From: Rheinheimera texasensis DSM 17496
GTDB lineage: Bacteria; Pseudomonadota; Gammaproteobacteria; Enterobacterales; Alteromonadaceae
NCBI RefSeq assembly: GCF_000711985.1
Contig: NZ_KL544007.1
Span: forward strand, 1 to 64,000
DNA length: 64,000 bases
Reading direction: 5' to 3'
In this document: positions 50,805-59,932 of the stretch, in pieces
How positions within the stretch are numbered: position 1 is the stretch's first letter
Layout of the letters: each line of letters opens with the position of its first letter
Program-made: the position numbers and the translations under genes
Notes under the pieces: generated by a model
The model's database searches: none
What the model was told of the DNA's origin: nothing
Seen by the model: only the letters and a program-made list of their open reading frames with translations

Positions 50805-52550
50805 CTATCCTTGAGTGCGGTTTAGCTGCAGACTAAGCGGCTGTGCCAGATAATGCCAGCGGCCATCGCTACGCTGACAGGCTGCCACTTTACCTTCAAC
50901 GCCAAGTTGCCAACGTACACTGAGGCCAGGTTGGCTCAGCGGCGCGTAAGCCTCGCTGTCCACTTTGGCCGCATCGGTTGCCGGAGGCTCGCCGCAAGAC
51001 AGTTGGCCCTGATACTTCACTGCAGCAGTGCCAGTACCCGACAGCTGCTGCCAGTGCACAACGTCGCCGGGCAGCAGGCGGCTGACTTTCAGCTGCGTGA
51101 GTTTGGCGTCCGGCGCATTGAGGCTGCCTTGCGCGGCTGTGCGGTCTATCACCCAGACCGCACCACTGCCCAGCACTTCCAGCGCAGCGTCCTGGCCATT
51201 GCCGTCCTTGTCAGATGCGAAACGGGCGCGCAGCACTGTGGCTTCATCAACGCCAAAACCGGCCGGCGCTTTGGCGTCTTGTACCAGCGTCAATAACCGG
51301 CCTTCGCGGTTGCGCTCGCGAAAATGTGTATCGGCGATGCCGAGGCTGAATAACTGCAGCCCGCCTTGTGGCCGGTAGGTCAGTTGTTCGTCGGCAAGTA
51401 CCTTGCCGCAGCTTTGGCTCAAGCGGCACAGCGGCGCGTCTATATCATGCGCCAGCGCACCAAATTGCAGTGCATGGGCACTACGCCCGCCACTGATCAT
51501 GGCGATATCGCCAAGCGGGCGACCCGATTGCACGGCATTGCCGGCACTGGACCCGCCTAAGGGCACAGCTTCAAACCGGACGCGTTGCAACAGGCGTTCG
51601 GTCAGTGCCAGCCACTTGCCGTCTGGCCCGGTCAGCGCTCTTAACGTTAATGATTGATCGCCGCCGTTGATAAACACTGCATCAGCGCGTTCAATTAATT
51701 CGGCCATGGCTTTGGGATCAGCACAGAGTTTTTGCTGCTGTGCCGCCAGTTCCGGATAACGTTCGGCGCGGCGCAGCTGACCTGAGTGTTTCAGCCGGCC
51801 TGCCTCAATGGCTTTGCAATCCCACGGCTGGTTTTGCTGGCTCAGCGCCGGTTCCAGCGGCAGCCAGTCGACATCAGCACCGGCGGCGCTGAACAGCTGT
51901 TGGTAATAATCGACCCATTCATAAGGGTTGTAAGAGGAGGCGGTGATCAGCAGCAGCCGCGGTTTTTGCGTGGCCGGGGTTTGTGGACTACGTAGCTGAC
52001 GGCGCTGCTGTGCTGACGTGACAAAAGACTGAAACAAATGCTGGGTCACGGCATAAGTGCCTGGCCAATACACTGCCATCCGCGCCGTGCTGCCGTCCGG
52101 GCGCTGCGGCCTCACTTCACAGCTGTCTTCGATTACACTGTATTCGTCACCACTAAGCCGATGCTGCTCACTGAATGTATCCAAAGCGGCGCTGGTCAGA
52201 AGCTGGTCCTGCTGACCGCGCAGCGCTTGCAGAATACTGAGCCGGCGGGTTTCGCTGTCGCCGGCCACAGGCCAGTGCGGCAGTTGCTGCAACAGTTGCA
52301 GACTGCTTTTATCACAGCGATACGTTTTGCCGGTCTGTGCCTGCCGGGCGGCAAAATAAGCTTGTGCTGCCTGCAGCTGTGAAGTTTCGCAGTATTCCGG
52401 TTCCACGCTGGAACAAATGCGCTCACCGCCACCAAACAACCATAGTTCTTTGCCGGGCAAAGTCTGCGCGGCGAACGCCTGCGATGCGGACAACAGCAAA
52501 AGTGTCAGCGCCGGCAACGCAAAAGCGGGCCGTTTCAAAAAAACTAACAT
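50805..52550 (-). CDS. cphE: Exported cyanophycinase (peptidase S51)
   Basis: 581 residues; CCGGAG before the ATG; signal peptide 1-27 (ASQAFAA). The S51 nucleophile elbow GGSSAGNAV has Ser335; 'VFINGGDQSLTLRAL' and 'ADTHFRERNREGRLLTL' are the other cyanophycinase motifs ('GGDQ' and 'HFxxRxRxGRL'). The length, with extra N-terminal and C-terminal segments, agrees with extracellular CphE-type enzymes rather than intracellular CphB (~270 residues). It depolymerises cyanophycin to beta-Asp-Arg outside the cytoplasm. Neighbours: TonB receptor upstream, transporter and dipeptidase downstream. Confidence 0.9.
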   Translation of the reverse strand: MLVFLKRPAFALPALTLLLLSASQAFAAQTLPGKELWLFGGGERICSSVEPEYCETSQLQAAQAYFAARQAQTGKTYRCDKSSLQLLQQLPHWPVAGDSETRRLSILQALRGQQDQLLTSAALDTFSEQHRLSGDEYSVIEDSCEVRPQRPDGSTARMAVYWPGTYAVTQHLFQSFVTSAQQRRQLRSPQTPATQKPRLLLITASSYNPYEWVDYYQQLFSAAGADVDWLPLEPALSQQNQPWDCKAIEAGRLKHSGQLRRAERYPELAAQQQKLCADPKAMAELIERADAVFINGGDQSLTLRALTGPDGKWLALTERLLQRVRFEAVPLGGSSAGNAVQSGRPLGDIAMISGGRSAHALQFGALAHDIDAPLCRLSQSCGKVLADEQLTYRPQGGLQLFSLGIADTHFRERNREGRLLTLVQDAKAPAGFGVDEATVLRARFASDKDGNGQDAALEVLGSGAVWVIDRTAAQGSLNAPDAKLTQLKVSRLLPGDVVHWQQLSGTGTAAVKYQGQLSCGEPPATDAAKVDSEAYAPLSQPGLSVRWQLGVEGKVAACQRSDGRWHYLAQPLSLQLNRTQG

Positions 52551-52569
52551 GATAACTCCGGAAAAAGAC

Positions 52570-52603
52570 CGCTCCCCACCAAGGCAACAACATGCGGGGA
52601 GCG
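52570..52603 (-). terminator. Intercistronic stem-loop between TonB receptor and cyanophycinase
   Basis: CGCTCCCC pairs with GGGGAGCG (52570-52577, 52596-52603), followed on the minus strand by TCTTTTTC. It could terminate part of the transcripts or protect the receptor mRNA end. Confidence 0.65.
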
Positions 52604-52610
52604 GCGCTTG

Positions 52611-55586
52611 TTAAAACGAGTACCGCGCGGTCAGACGGACAGATCTAGGCGTCTGATAGTTCAGGTCGTGCCGGAAGTTTGGGTTTTGCCCGGTATCTTC
52701 CAGCGAGACATCACCCTGTTCGTCATACTCGGTGACTTGCTGGCTATTCAGCAGGTTAAACACCTGCATTTGCAGCTTGAGGCCAGGTACTTTCACCGGC
52801 TGATACGTCAGGCCGGCGTCTAAGGTGTAAGTCCATGGTGTGCGGCCATACTGCCCGCGATGGGTCAGCACCTGCTCGCCGGCTTCGTTACGGCAATACA
52901 GGGTGGACGCGGCATACCGTTCGAACACTTCATATTCCGGGTCGTCGACGTCAAAGGCCGGATATCCAAAACAGCTGACCGGCCGGCCGGATTGCACCGC
53001 CAGATTGGCGGAAATTTCCAGCTCGTCAGTAAGTTCATAACCGCCAAATACTTTGAAGCTATGGCGGCGGTCATTCGACAGGTAGCCGTCGGTGCCATCA
53101 ACAAACATTTTGTGGTCGAAGTCGTTGGTGAGGCCGGGCGATTCCACTTCAAGGAAGCTGTTCACCAAGCCTTCGGCATTACCTTTGCTATAAGCCAGTG
53201 TATAGCTGCCCTGCAGATACCAACCGTCGGCGCGGCCGCGTTCAAAGAAGAATTCCAGCGCTTTATAAGTGCGTTTGTATTCTTCCAGCTGCAGATAGTC
53301 ATTGGAGACTGTGACGCGTTTTAACTCGCCATCGCCGGCAACATCCATATCCATCTGCAGGTCGCGGCCCGGGTTCACGATAATGCAGGTGGCCAGGGTG
53401 TCGGCGTCGAAATCGTCATAACCCTGATCAGCGGCGAAGTCGATAAAGGCCTGGCGGCCACAATAATCGTCGACGCCGTTTTTCACTTCGCGGGCAATGG
53501 CTTTCACGCCACCGGTCCAGCCATCAAACAACTCGCGCTGGTAACCGACAATCAGCTCGTCCTGCAACATCGGCTCTAAGTCGGCCGAGGCAACAGTAGC
53601 CGGATCCGGCGAGGTATTGCGGCCGCTGGTCAGCGTATCACCGAGTTTTTGCCCGAGCTGACGTGGTGCCTGCGTCACCGGGTCGACTGTGCCGTCATAC
53701 AGGTAATATTCGGTGGTGACATATTGCCAGTTCGACGCCCGCACGTTGGTGTTGGCGGCGATAGGAATAAAATAACGGCCGGCGTTGGCAAAGACTTTGG
53801 CGCTGCCGTCTGAATTGACGTCCCAGGCAAAACCTAAGCGCGGCGCCAGCATGTCTTTGGCGTCGACAAAAGACACGCCGTCGCCGTTGAGGTTATCAAA
53901 AGATTCGTTACGCAGACCGGCATACAGCATCACGTCTTCCGTGACATAAAAACTGTCTTCGAGGTAAATCGCGTCGTTTTTCACTTCATAGCTGCCGGCT
54001 GGCGAACTGCGCGTACGTTTACGCACCACATTGGCATTTGGCGCCACGTTCACACCATTCCAGCGGTCGGCAAACGGCAGCGGTGTATAAATCCGATAGA
54101 ACACGCCGCCGGAATATTCAGCGCCGGCGCGTACTGAGGTGAAGGTTTCACTGTCGTATCCAAAGCGGATAGTATGGGCGTCCAGTGCCCATTCACCGTC
54201 GATGCGCAGCGCTTTGCGCTCGTCGGTGTTAGGGCCGAAGTTCAGCGTGCGCACGTTAATCTCGTTCCAGCAGCCAACGTCGGTGATGTCGTCGGTATCC
54301 TGATCATAAATATCGACCAGCGGACATTCGTTGCCCGGCAGCGGGTCCGGTGTCACATAAGCGGCGTCGGTTTTCAGATAACCGTACATCACGCCCAAGT
54401 TAAAATTGTCGGTCAGCTGGCCGGTGTATTTACCGATGACGATGTTACCGCCATCGCGTTCCTGATATTGCGTGCGCAGATTGCCATGCTGGCCGGTGTA
54501 ATACTGATCAGCCGGGTTGCGATAAGTGGTGTAGTCCGTTTTATTGACGTTGCGGATGCCGGTCAGCTCGAAGATGTGGCTGTCGGTGATATACCAGTCC
54601 AGTTTCACTAAGCCATTTGGGCTGTTGTTGTCGCTCGCCGTGCTGTTGTCGGCACTAAAACGATCGCGGCTGTGTTTTTTGCCTTCGACCAGGCCATAGA
54701 TAAACAGCTTATCCTGAATAAGCGCGCCGCCACCACCAACGCTGTACACCAGCTTGTCTTCTTCATCCGCTGAGCGGTAAGCCGAATAATAGCTGTTGTC
54801 ACCCGGCGCTAAGCCCGGCACTTTACTGACCACATCTTTACCGTGGCCGGCGAGGCTGGCCGGGTCCCACACCACTGAACTGGTAAATTCCCAGTCATTG
54901 GTGCCGCGTTTGGTGACTATGTTAATAACACCACCTAAAGCACGGCCATATTCTGCGCCGTAGCCGCCGGTTTTCACCTGCTGCTCGCCGATGGCATCAA
55001 AAGGCACTTTGCCATAAGACAAAAAGGTACGGGCGTTAGTGACGTCAAAGCCGTTGATGTAATAGCCGTTTTCGGCAACTGATGCGCCGCCGAACGACGC
55101 CAGATTGCCAAAACCACTGTCGCCACGCACTGTGCCTGGCGCGAGCAATGCTACGTCAGAAATATCACGGCCGACTGGCAGCATTTCCAGCTGGTCGGCA
55201 CTAAACACCGTACTGGATTCGACCGACGAGGTGTCGATTGGATTGATAGCCCGGCCTTGTACCGCAATGCGTTCAATGTCGCCGTCGGCGAAACTGACCG
55301 GGGTACCTGTGCCGAGCGATACTGTCACTTCACGGGCGATACCGGCGTTTTCCACTTTATAACGACCGCCCGGTAACTGGCTGAATTGGAAGCGGCCATT
55401 CTGGTCGACCTGGATTTGCCGTTTTAAGCCGGTGTCGAGGTTTTGTACTGTGACAGTGCTGCCTTTGGCGGCCTGGCCAAAAATCGAGCCGACGGACAAG
55501 TCTGCCTGTGCTGCGGGGGCCAGAGCCAGCGCGACCAGCGAGGCCAGAGCGGTTTTTTTCAGGATGTTCAAACTGTTGCGTTGCAT
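52611..55586 (-). CDS. Oar-like TonB-dependent receptor
   Basis: 991 residues from MQRNSLNILKKTALA (GGAGATC upstream); a longer frame adds 31 residues without homology. Signal peptide about 1-28. Then a carboxypeptidase-regulatory-like domain ('VQNLDTGLKRQIQVDQNGRF'), a plug domain ('GYYINGFDVTNARTFLSYGKVPFDAI', 'EYGRALGGVINIVTKRG') and a beta-barrel ending in Phe (ARYSF). Oar-like receptors import peptides or proteins. First structural gene of the cyanophycin locus, so probably takes up cyanophycin fragments. Confidence 0.9.
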   Translation of the reverse strand: MQRNSLNILKKTALASLVALALAPAAQADLSVGSIFGQAAKGSTVTVQNLDTGLKRQIQVDQNGRFQFSQLPGGRYKVENAGIAREVTVSLGTGTPVSFADGDIERIAVQGRAINPIDTSSVESSTVFSADQLEMLPVGRDISDVALLAPGTVRGDSGFGNLASFGGASVAENGYYINGFDVTNARTFLSYGKVPFDAIGEQQVKTGGYGAEYGRALGGVINIVTKRGTNDWEFTSSVVWDPASLAGHGKDVVSKVPGLAPGDNSYYSAYRSADEEDKLVYSVGGGGALIQDKLFIYGLVEGKKHSRDRFSADNSTASDNNSPNGLVKLDWYITDSHIFELTGIRNVNKTDYTTYRNPADQYYTGQHGNLRTQYQERDGGNIVIGKYTGQLTDNFNLGVMYGYLKTDAAYVTPDPLPGNECPLVDIYDQDTDDITDVGCWNEINVRTLNFGPNTDERKALRIDGEWALDAHTIRFGYDSETFTSVRAGAEYSGGVFYRIYTPLPFADRWNGVNVAPNANVVRKRTRSSPAGSYEVKNDAIYLEDSFYVTEDVMLYAGLRNESFDNLNGDGVSFVDAKDMLAPRLGFAWDVNSDGSAKVFANAGRYFIPIAANTNVRASNWQYVTTEYYLYDGTVDPVTQAPRQLGQKLGDTLTSGRNTSPDPATVASADLEPMLQDELIVGYQRELFDGWTGGVKAIAREVKNGVDDYCGRQAFIDFAADQGYDDFDADTLATCIIVNPGRDLQMDMDVAGDGELKRVTVSNDYLQLEEYKRTYKALEFFFERGRADGWYLQGSYTLAYSKGNAEGLVNSFLEVESPGLTNDFDHKMFVDGTDGYLSNDRRHSFKVFGGYELTDELEISANLAVQSGRPVSCFGYPAFDVDDPEYEVFERYAASTLYCRNEAGEQVLTHRGQYGRTPWTYTLDAGLTYQPVKVPGLKLQMQVFNLLNSQQVTEYDEQGDVSLEDTGQNPNFRHDLNYQTPRSVRLTARYSF

Positions 55587-55904
55587 AGGATCTCCAGCGT
55601 TGTGCTTGTCTGTGGCCGCCTTAATCTGTATTCGTGTGCCGACCGCACTGCGCAAAAAGTCCGGTACGGGGCGAGCCAACTTTGATATTAGAGCTGAGTA
55701 ACCGGAACAGAAATATCCAGTTAGGGATAGGGCGCAGCACTCAGGTGCAGTGAGTGCGCAATTTCCTATTGCTTAAGGAATAGGCAAGCAGGCGGCTTGC
55801 CTCAGACTGGTGCAGTGAGCGGCCCGGCGGGCTCTAGAGCGCCACTATTCCTTCGCTGTGTCGCCTTGCCTGAGGCAATTTCAGGCTGCTCTGCTGTTCG
55901 CTTA
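55587..55904. other. Control region upstream of the cyanophycin operon
   Basis: 318 bp without a gene. It holds two dyads: CCTATT-N8-AATAGG at 55765-55784 and TTGCC-TGA-GGCAA at 55866-55878. Either could bind the LuxR-type regulator encoded just upstream. Confidence 0.5.
55765..55784. promoter_or_regulatory. 20-bp dyad, candidate LuxR-type regulator site
   Basis: Perfect 6-bp arms CCTATT and AATAGG with an 8-bp spacer, about 180 bp before the receptor start. Length and symmetry fit LuxR-family operators. Confidence 0.4.
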
Positions 55905-56798
55905 TTAAACTATATGGTGCTCTTGTGCCTGCTGATAACTATGCAGCGGATCTTCTGGTAAACCGGGGCGGGCGAAGGGGATGCAATTGATAAATAACGA
56001 GAATAATTCCGCTTGTGAGCCAATCTCCAGTTTGCGGTAAATGTTTTTGCGATGGATTTTGACGGTGCCGTCCGAGGTTTGTAATTTCTCCGCGGTCAGC
56101 GCTGAAGAATAACCGCGCAGCAGATACCACAATACATCCCGCTCGCGTGGCGTCAGCAAAGAACTGGCGAAGTTACTCAGTGTAGTTTCTACCTGTAAAT
56201 GGGTTTGGTCTGAGCTGTTGGCGAGCGGCAACGGCGTGGCCAGCTGATGGTGGCGGGTCAGCGCAGCATCGAGCACCGGCATCACCATATTGAGCGCCTG
56301 TACGTCGGCACGGCTGAAGGTATTGCTGTTGATATTACGCTGCATAAAAAAATTCAGCGCCGTGTTGTCGTCAATGCGCCACAGCACATCAATCGAATCG
56401 GCCACGCCGATTTTGCTGTAAAAGGCGGTGTAATAACTGCTTTGATAAAAATCGTCGGGTGCCACATCGGCCAGCCAGTAGGTGCCGCTTTGGCAGCCTT
56501 TCAAAAACAGCTGATACTGCGGGTCCAGCGCATAAGGCCCGGTGGAATAAATATCGGCGTGTAAACTGCGGTCAAACGGATGGAACCGGTGCAGCAGGCT
56601 TAACGGCTTTTGCTGGCGGTAAAACACCAAAAGTCCGCTGGAGTCGACCGGGCAGACGGCTTCGAGTACATCCAGTACGGCGGCGAAAAAGCCCGGTTTA
56701 CCCAGCTGTTGCCACAAAGCGACCTGAGCATCGAGCATGCGTTGATCCCAAATCAGTGCCAGTGAGCCCCGATGATAAACTTCCGGTTTTGCGCGCAC
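55905..56798 (-). CDS. LuxR-type transcriptional regulator of the cyanophycin locus
   Basis: 297 residues from a GTG with GGAGG four bases upstream. The C-terminal 65 residues are a LuxR helix-turn-helix ('LTPRERDVLWYLLRGYSSALTAEKLQTSDGTVKIHRKNIYRKL'). The N-terminal 200 residues have no recognised receiver or autoinducer domain. It lies upstream of and collinear with the receptor operon, so local control is likely. The inducer could be a cyanophycin product; that is inference. Confidence 0.85.
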   Translation of the reverse strand: MRAKPEVYHRGSLALIWDQRMLDAQVALWQQLGKPGFFAAVLDVLEAVCPVDSSGLLVFYRQQKPLSLLHRFHPFDRSLHADIYSTGPYALDPQYQLFLKGCQSGTYWLADVAPDDFYQSSYYTAFYSKIGVADSIDVLWRIDDNTALNFFMQRNINSNTFSRADVQALNMVMPVLDAALTRHHQLATPLPLANSSDQTHLQVETTLSNFASSLLTPRERDVLWYLLRGYSSALTAEKLQTSDGTVKIHRKNIYRKLEIGSQAELFSLFINCIPFARPGLPEDPLHSYQQAQEHHIV

Positions 56799-56932
56799 AC
56801 CGCCTCCCTGTCGCCTGCTGTAAAAAAGCCAAAGCAGTACCTTAACGTGTTTTGTCGCTGCTGCCTATTAGCGCAAAGGCGATGTTGAGATGAGTGTTTT
56901 GAATTTGTCGTCTGGTTGCCGGGAGTGATGGC

Positions 56933-56957
56933 AAAAAAACAGCGGCCGAAGCCGCTG
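56933..56957 (-). terminator. Intrinsic terminator of the GH3 gene
   Basis: CAGCGGC-CGAA-GCCGCTG, followed on the minus strand by seven T. Confidence 0.9.
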
Positions 56958-56976
56958 CTATTGATTTTTTAGTCTG

Positions 56977-59532
56977 TCACTGACAGGACAAACTGGCTTT
57001 GCCGGCCAAACCTGGTACCAGACGGATATCCGACAGCTGCACTTTGTTGGCGGCTTTGCTGCTTAACACAAAGCTTTGCTGTACTTTGCCAAAGTCGGTG
57101 CCTTTAAAACAGGCGAGGTCAATACTGAGGGTCTGCCAGCCGGTTTTGCCTTGAAGCAGCGGCGTCAGGTCGACCGAGCCACCACATTGTTCACCGCAGC
57201 CGAGGCTTAAGTTCAGGCCTTGCACGGGTTGTACTGGGTTGATTTGCAATTCCAGCACGGCGTTACTTTCACGGTAGCCACGCAAATCGCGGGGGAAATT
57301 ACTAGCGAGCGCCACGGCATTATCAATCTTGCCACCGAAGTTGATTTCGCGGCCATCTTCCTGCACGCGCCGGTCTATTGATTTAAAGCTCAGGTCACCC
57401 AGTGTCTGCACATTGGCGGTGACAGGAGCCATTTGCGTACCGCTTCGGAGCCAGAACTGCCACGGTGCTTTGGCTGCGCGTTCAAATAGCGGCAGTGGCT
57501 CATGGGCGCCATTGCCGCCGGCAGCCTGTTCCGGCAGTGCTTTACTGAGCGGGCCGCTGTCTTTGCTGGTGTAGCTTAAACCAAAACCATAGGGCAATAA
57601 TGGTGTCTGACCGTCGTTCAGATTGACTTTAAATTGCGTCGGCGATACTGGCCAGCTGTAACTCAGCTTGCCGTGGAAATCATATTGCACTTTGCCGCTG
57701 GCGGTTTTCAGCAGCACGTCGGCGATGCCGGCGCCTTCACTGCCCGGCAACCAGGCGGCGACAAAAGCGTCGGACTGATTCAGCTCGGGATTGACCCAAA
57801 GCGGCCGGCCACTTAAAAACACACTAACCACCGGAATGCCTTGTTGTTTCAGTGACTTTAATAACGCTAACGCCGTTTTATTACCGCGCTGGAATTCCAG
57901 ATTATCGATATCGCCATTGCCTTCGGCATAAGGTTCTTCACCAAACACCACCACAGCCACATCAGGTTTTTGCTGGAAACTACCATCTTTGGATAAGTGG
58001 ATTTGACCGCCGGCGGCTTTTACCTGTGCAGCAAAGCCCTGATAAATCGAGCTGCCGCCGGGGAAGTCGCTGTTCACATTACCAGTGCCTTGCCAGCTGA
58101 TGGTCCAGCCGCCGCTTTGTAAACCGATGTCATCAGCCGCCGGGCCGGTCAGCAAAATATTTGCCTTGGGGGATATTGGCAGCAATGACTGATTGTTCTT
58201 CAGTAATACCAGCGATTTACGCACTGCATCGCGCGCCACAGCGCGGTGTTCAGCGGCGCCAATCAGTTCCAGTTTGCCAGAAAACGCGCGTTTGGCCGGG
58301 CCTGGCCGGTCAAATAATCCGGCGCGTAATTTCACCCGTAAAATGCGACGCACTGCATCGTCAATCCGGCTTTGCGCAATTTCGCCACTTTTCAGCTGCG
58401 CCAGCAGATTGTGATAGAGCGGCTTCCAGGCGGCTGTCGGCACCATATAAATATCTAAACCAGCGTTGGCAGCCTGGGCGCAGTTTTCGTTAGTGCAGCC
58501 CGGAATTTGGCCATGGCCGTTCCAGTCGCCAACCACTAAGCCGTCAAAGCCAAAGCGCTGTTTTAACACTTGCGTCAACAGATATTGGCTGCCGTGGTTT
58601 TTCTCGCCGTGCCAGCTGTTAAAAGACGCCATGACTGTTTGCGCGCCGGCCTGCAGACCGCCGACATAACCTTGGGCGTGAATGTCGATCAGCTGTTGTT
58701 CGCTGGCGATATTGTCGCCCTGGTCGACACCGCCTTCAGTACCGCCGTCGCCGAGGAAGTGTTTAACTGTGCTGATCACATGATGGTCGGTGAGGAATTT
58801 TCCACCCGGTTCGCCCTGTAAGCCACGGACTATGGCCGCGGCATAATCGCGTACCAGCGCCGGATCTTCGGCGTAGCCTTCATAAGTGCGACCCCAACGG
58901 TCGTCCTGTGGTACAGCTACAGTAGGTGCAAAAATCCAGTCGATGCCGGTGGCACGTACTTCCACCGCTGTCGCACGGGCGATTTGTTCAATCAGTCTGG
59001 CGTCACGCGCGGCGCCAAGGCCGATATTGTGCGGGAAAATGGTCGCGCCGATGACGTTATTGTGGCCATGCACTGCGTCTGTGCCCCACATGGTCGGAAT
59101 ACTGCTGCCGTCCTGACTGGCATCAATGGATGCCTGATACATGGCTTCAGCGAGTTTTATCCAGTCGGCTGGTGTCGCGTGTTTGTTATTGGCCGGGAAA
59201 GAGCCGCCACCATTGAGATAGGATCCAAAGCCATATTTGCGCATATCTTCGACGGTGATATCGCGGATCTCCGGCTGGATCATCTGGGCAATTTTTTGTT
59301 CAGGCGTCATAGCGGCAAGGATTTTTTCCAAGCGTTGTTCCAGTTTGGCATCTACCGGCACGGCAGAAGTCAGGACCGGCCAGCGCTGGATATCACGCGC
59401 TTTAGCCTGGTCTGCAGTTGACGCTGCAGCGCTGACGCTGCCCGCCGTCAAAGCCAGCGTGACCGCCAAAGTTAAAGGCGCCAGACGATGGGTTACAGAG
59501 CTCAGAGTAAAAACCGGCAATACTGACAACAT
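56977..59532 (-). CDS. Exported GH3 beta-glucosidase / exo-glucanase (ExoP-like)
   Basis: 851 residues from MLSVLPVFTLSSVTHRL (GGGGAC upstream). Signal peptide about 1-37. The first GH3 domain has 'GTDAVHGHNNVIGATIFPHNIGLGA' and the nucleophile Asp in GDWNGHGQIPGC. The second domain follows ('LVLLKNNQSLLPI', 'VVVFGEEPYAEGNGD', 'VSVFLSGRPLW'). A C-terminal ~160-residue beta-sandwich extension ends the protein, as in marine ExoP exo-1,3/1,4-beta-glucanase. Periplasmic hydrolysis of beta-gluco-oligosaccharides is likely. Divergent from a TonB receptor with shared LacI-type operators. Confidence 0.93.
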   Translation of the reverse strand: MLSVLPVFTLSSVTHRLAPLTLAVTLALTAGSVSAAASTADQAKARDIQRWPVLTSAVPVDAKLEQRLEKILAAMTPEQKIAQMIQPEIRDITVEDMRKYGFGSYLNGGGSFPANNKHATPADWIKLAEAMYQASIDASQDGSSIPTMWGTDAVHGHNNVIGATIFPHNIGLGAARDARLIEQIARATAVEVRATGIDWIFAPTVAVPQDDRWGRTYEGYAEDPALVRDYAAAIVRGLQGEPGGKFLTDHHVISTVKHFLGDGGTEGGVDQGDNIASEQQLIDIHAQGYVGGLQAGAQTVMASFNSWHGEKNHGSQYLLTQVLKQRFGFDGLVVGDWNGHGQIPGCTNENCAQAANAGLDIYMVPTAAWKPLYHNLLAQLKSGEIAQSRIDDAVRRILRVKLRAGLFDRPGPAKRAFSGKLELIGAAEHRAVARDAVRKSLVLLKNNQSLLPISPKANILLTGPAADDIGLQSGGWTISWQGTGNVNSDFPGGSSIYQGFAAQVKAAGGQIHLSKDGSFQQKPDVAVVVFGEEPYAEGNGDIDNLEFQRGNKTALALLKSLKQQGIPVVSVFLSGRPLWVNPELNQSDAFVAAWLPGSEGAGIADVLLKTASGKVQYDFHGKLSYSWPVSPTQFKVNLNDGQTPLLPYGFGLSYTSKDSGPLSKALPEQAAGGNGAHEPLPLFERAAKAPWQFWLRSGTQMAPVTANVQTLGDLSFKSIDRRVQEDGREINFGGKIDNAVALASNFPRDLRGYRESNAVLELQINPVQPVQGLNLSLGCGEQCGGSVDLTPLLQGKTGWQTLSIDLACFKGTDFGKVQQSFVLSSKAANKVQLSDIRLVPGLAGKASLSCQ

Positions 59533-59616
59533 AAAATAAAGTCCCCGTATTAGAGTTGGCCCGGCGCGGCGCTGTGGCGCCTGCAATACTGACGTTGCGT
59601 GGCCAAATTGATGATT

Positions 59617-59668
59617 TGAAAGCGCTTACAGATATAGCATCAAATGCGGCGCTGTCAAAGCGCTTTTT
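59617..59668. promoter_or_regulatory. Two LacI-type operator half-sites with AAGCGCTT core
   Basis: TGAAAGCGCTTACA (59617-59630) and TCAAAGCGCTTTTT (59655-59668) lie 85-136 bp upstream of the GH3 start. They are near-palindromes with the central CG typical of LacI/GalR regulators. Confidence 0.6.
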
Positions 59669-59721
59669 CCGCCAGCATGCGGAGTAGGGTGGGCAGAAGC
59701 TGTGCAGAAATCGCTGCATAT

Positions 59722-59733
59722 GTAACCGGTTAC
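59722..59733. promoter_or_regulatory. Palindrome GTAACCGGTTAC, second LacI-type site
   Basis: Perfect 12-bp palindrome in the middle of the divergent region; its AACCGGTT core differs from the AAGCGCTT sites and suggests a second regulator. Confidence 0.5.
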
Positions 59734-59786
59734 TGAACTATAAACCTTTATAAAACATATGGATATTATGCATTACATTTTTTGTA

Positions 59787-59831
59787 TTGACGGGTTATAA
59801 AAAATCAACTAATGTCCTGAAAGCGCTTTCA
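59787..59831 (+). promoter_or_regulatory. TonB-receptor promoter with overlapping operator
   Basis: A -35-like TTGACG at 59787-59792 is followed by a weak -10 near 59810 (TAATGT). A perfect 14-bp palindrome TGAAAGCGCTTTCA lies at 59818-59831, where a repressor would block initiation. Confidence 0.55.
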
Positions 59832-59932
59832 AGAGTGTGTCAGGGCAGTATCAACACCAAAGAAAAAGGCGCAACGTCTGCAGTTCAGGCAGACAAACGA
59901 AGCCAGATAATAAAAGTCGACAGGGAAACTAA

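Noticed and set aside
52840-54611. Plus-strand reading frames opposite the TonB receptor
   Set aside because: They are shadows of a GC-rich coding sequence; the receptor frame is complete and has clear domains.
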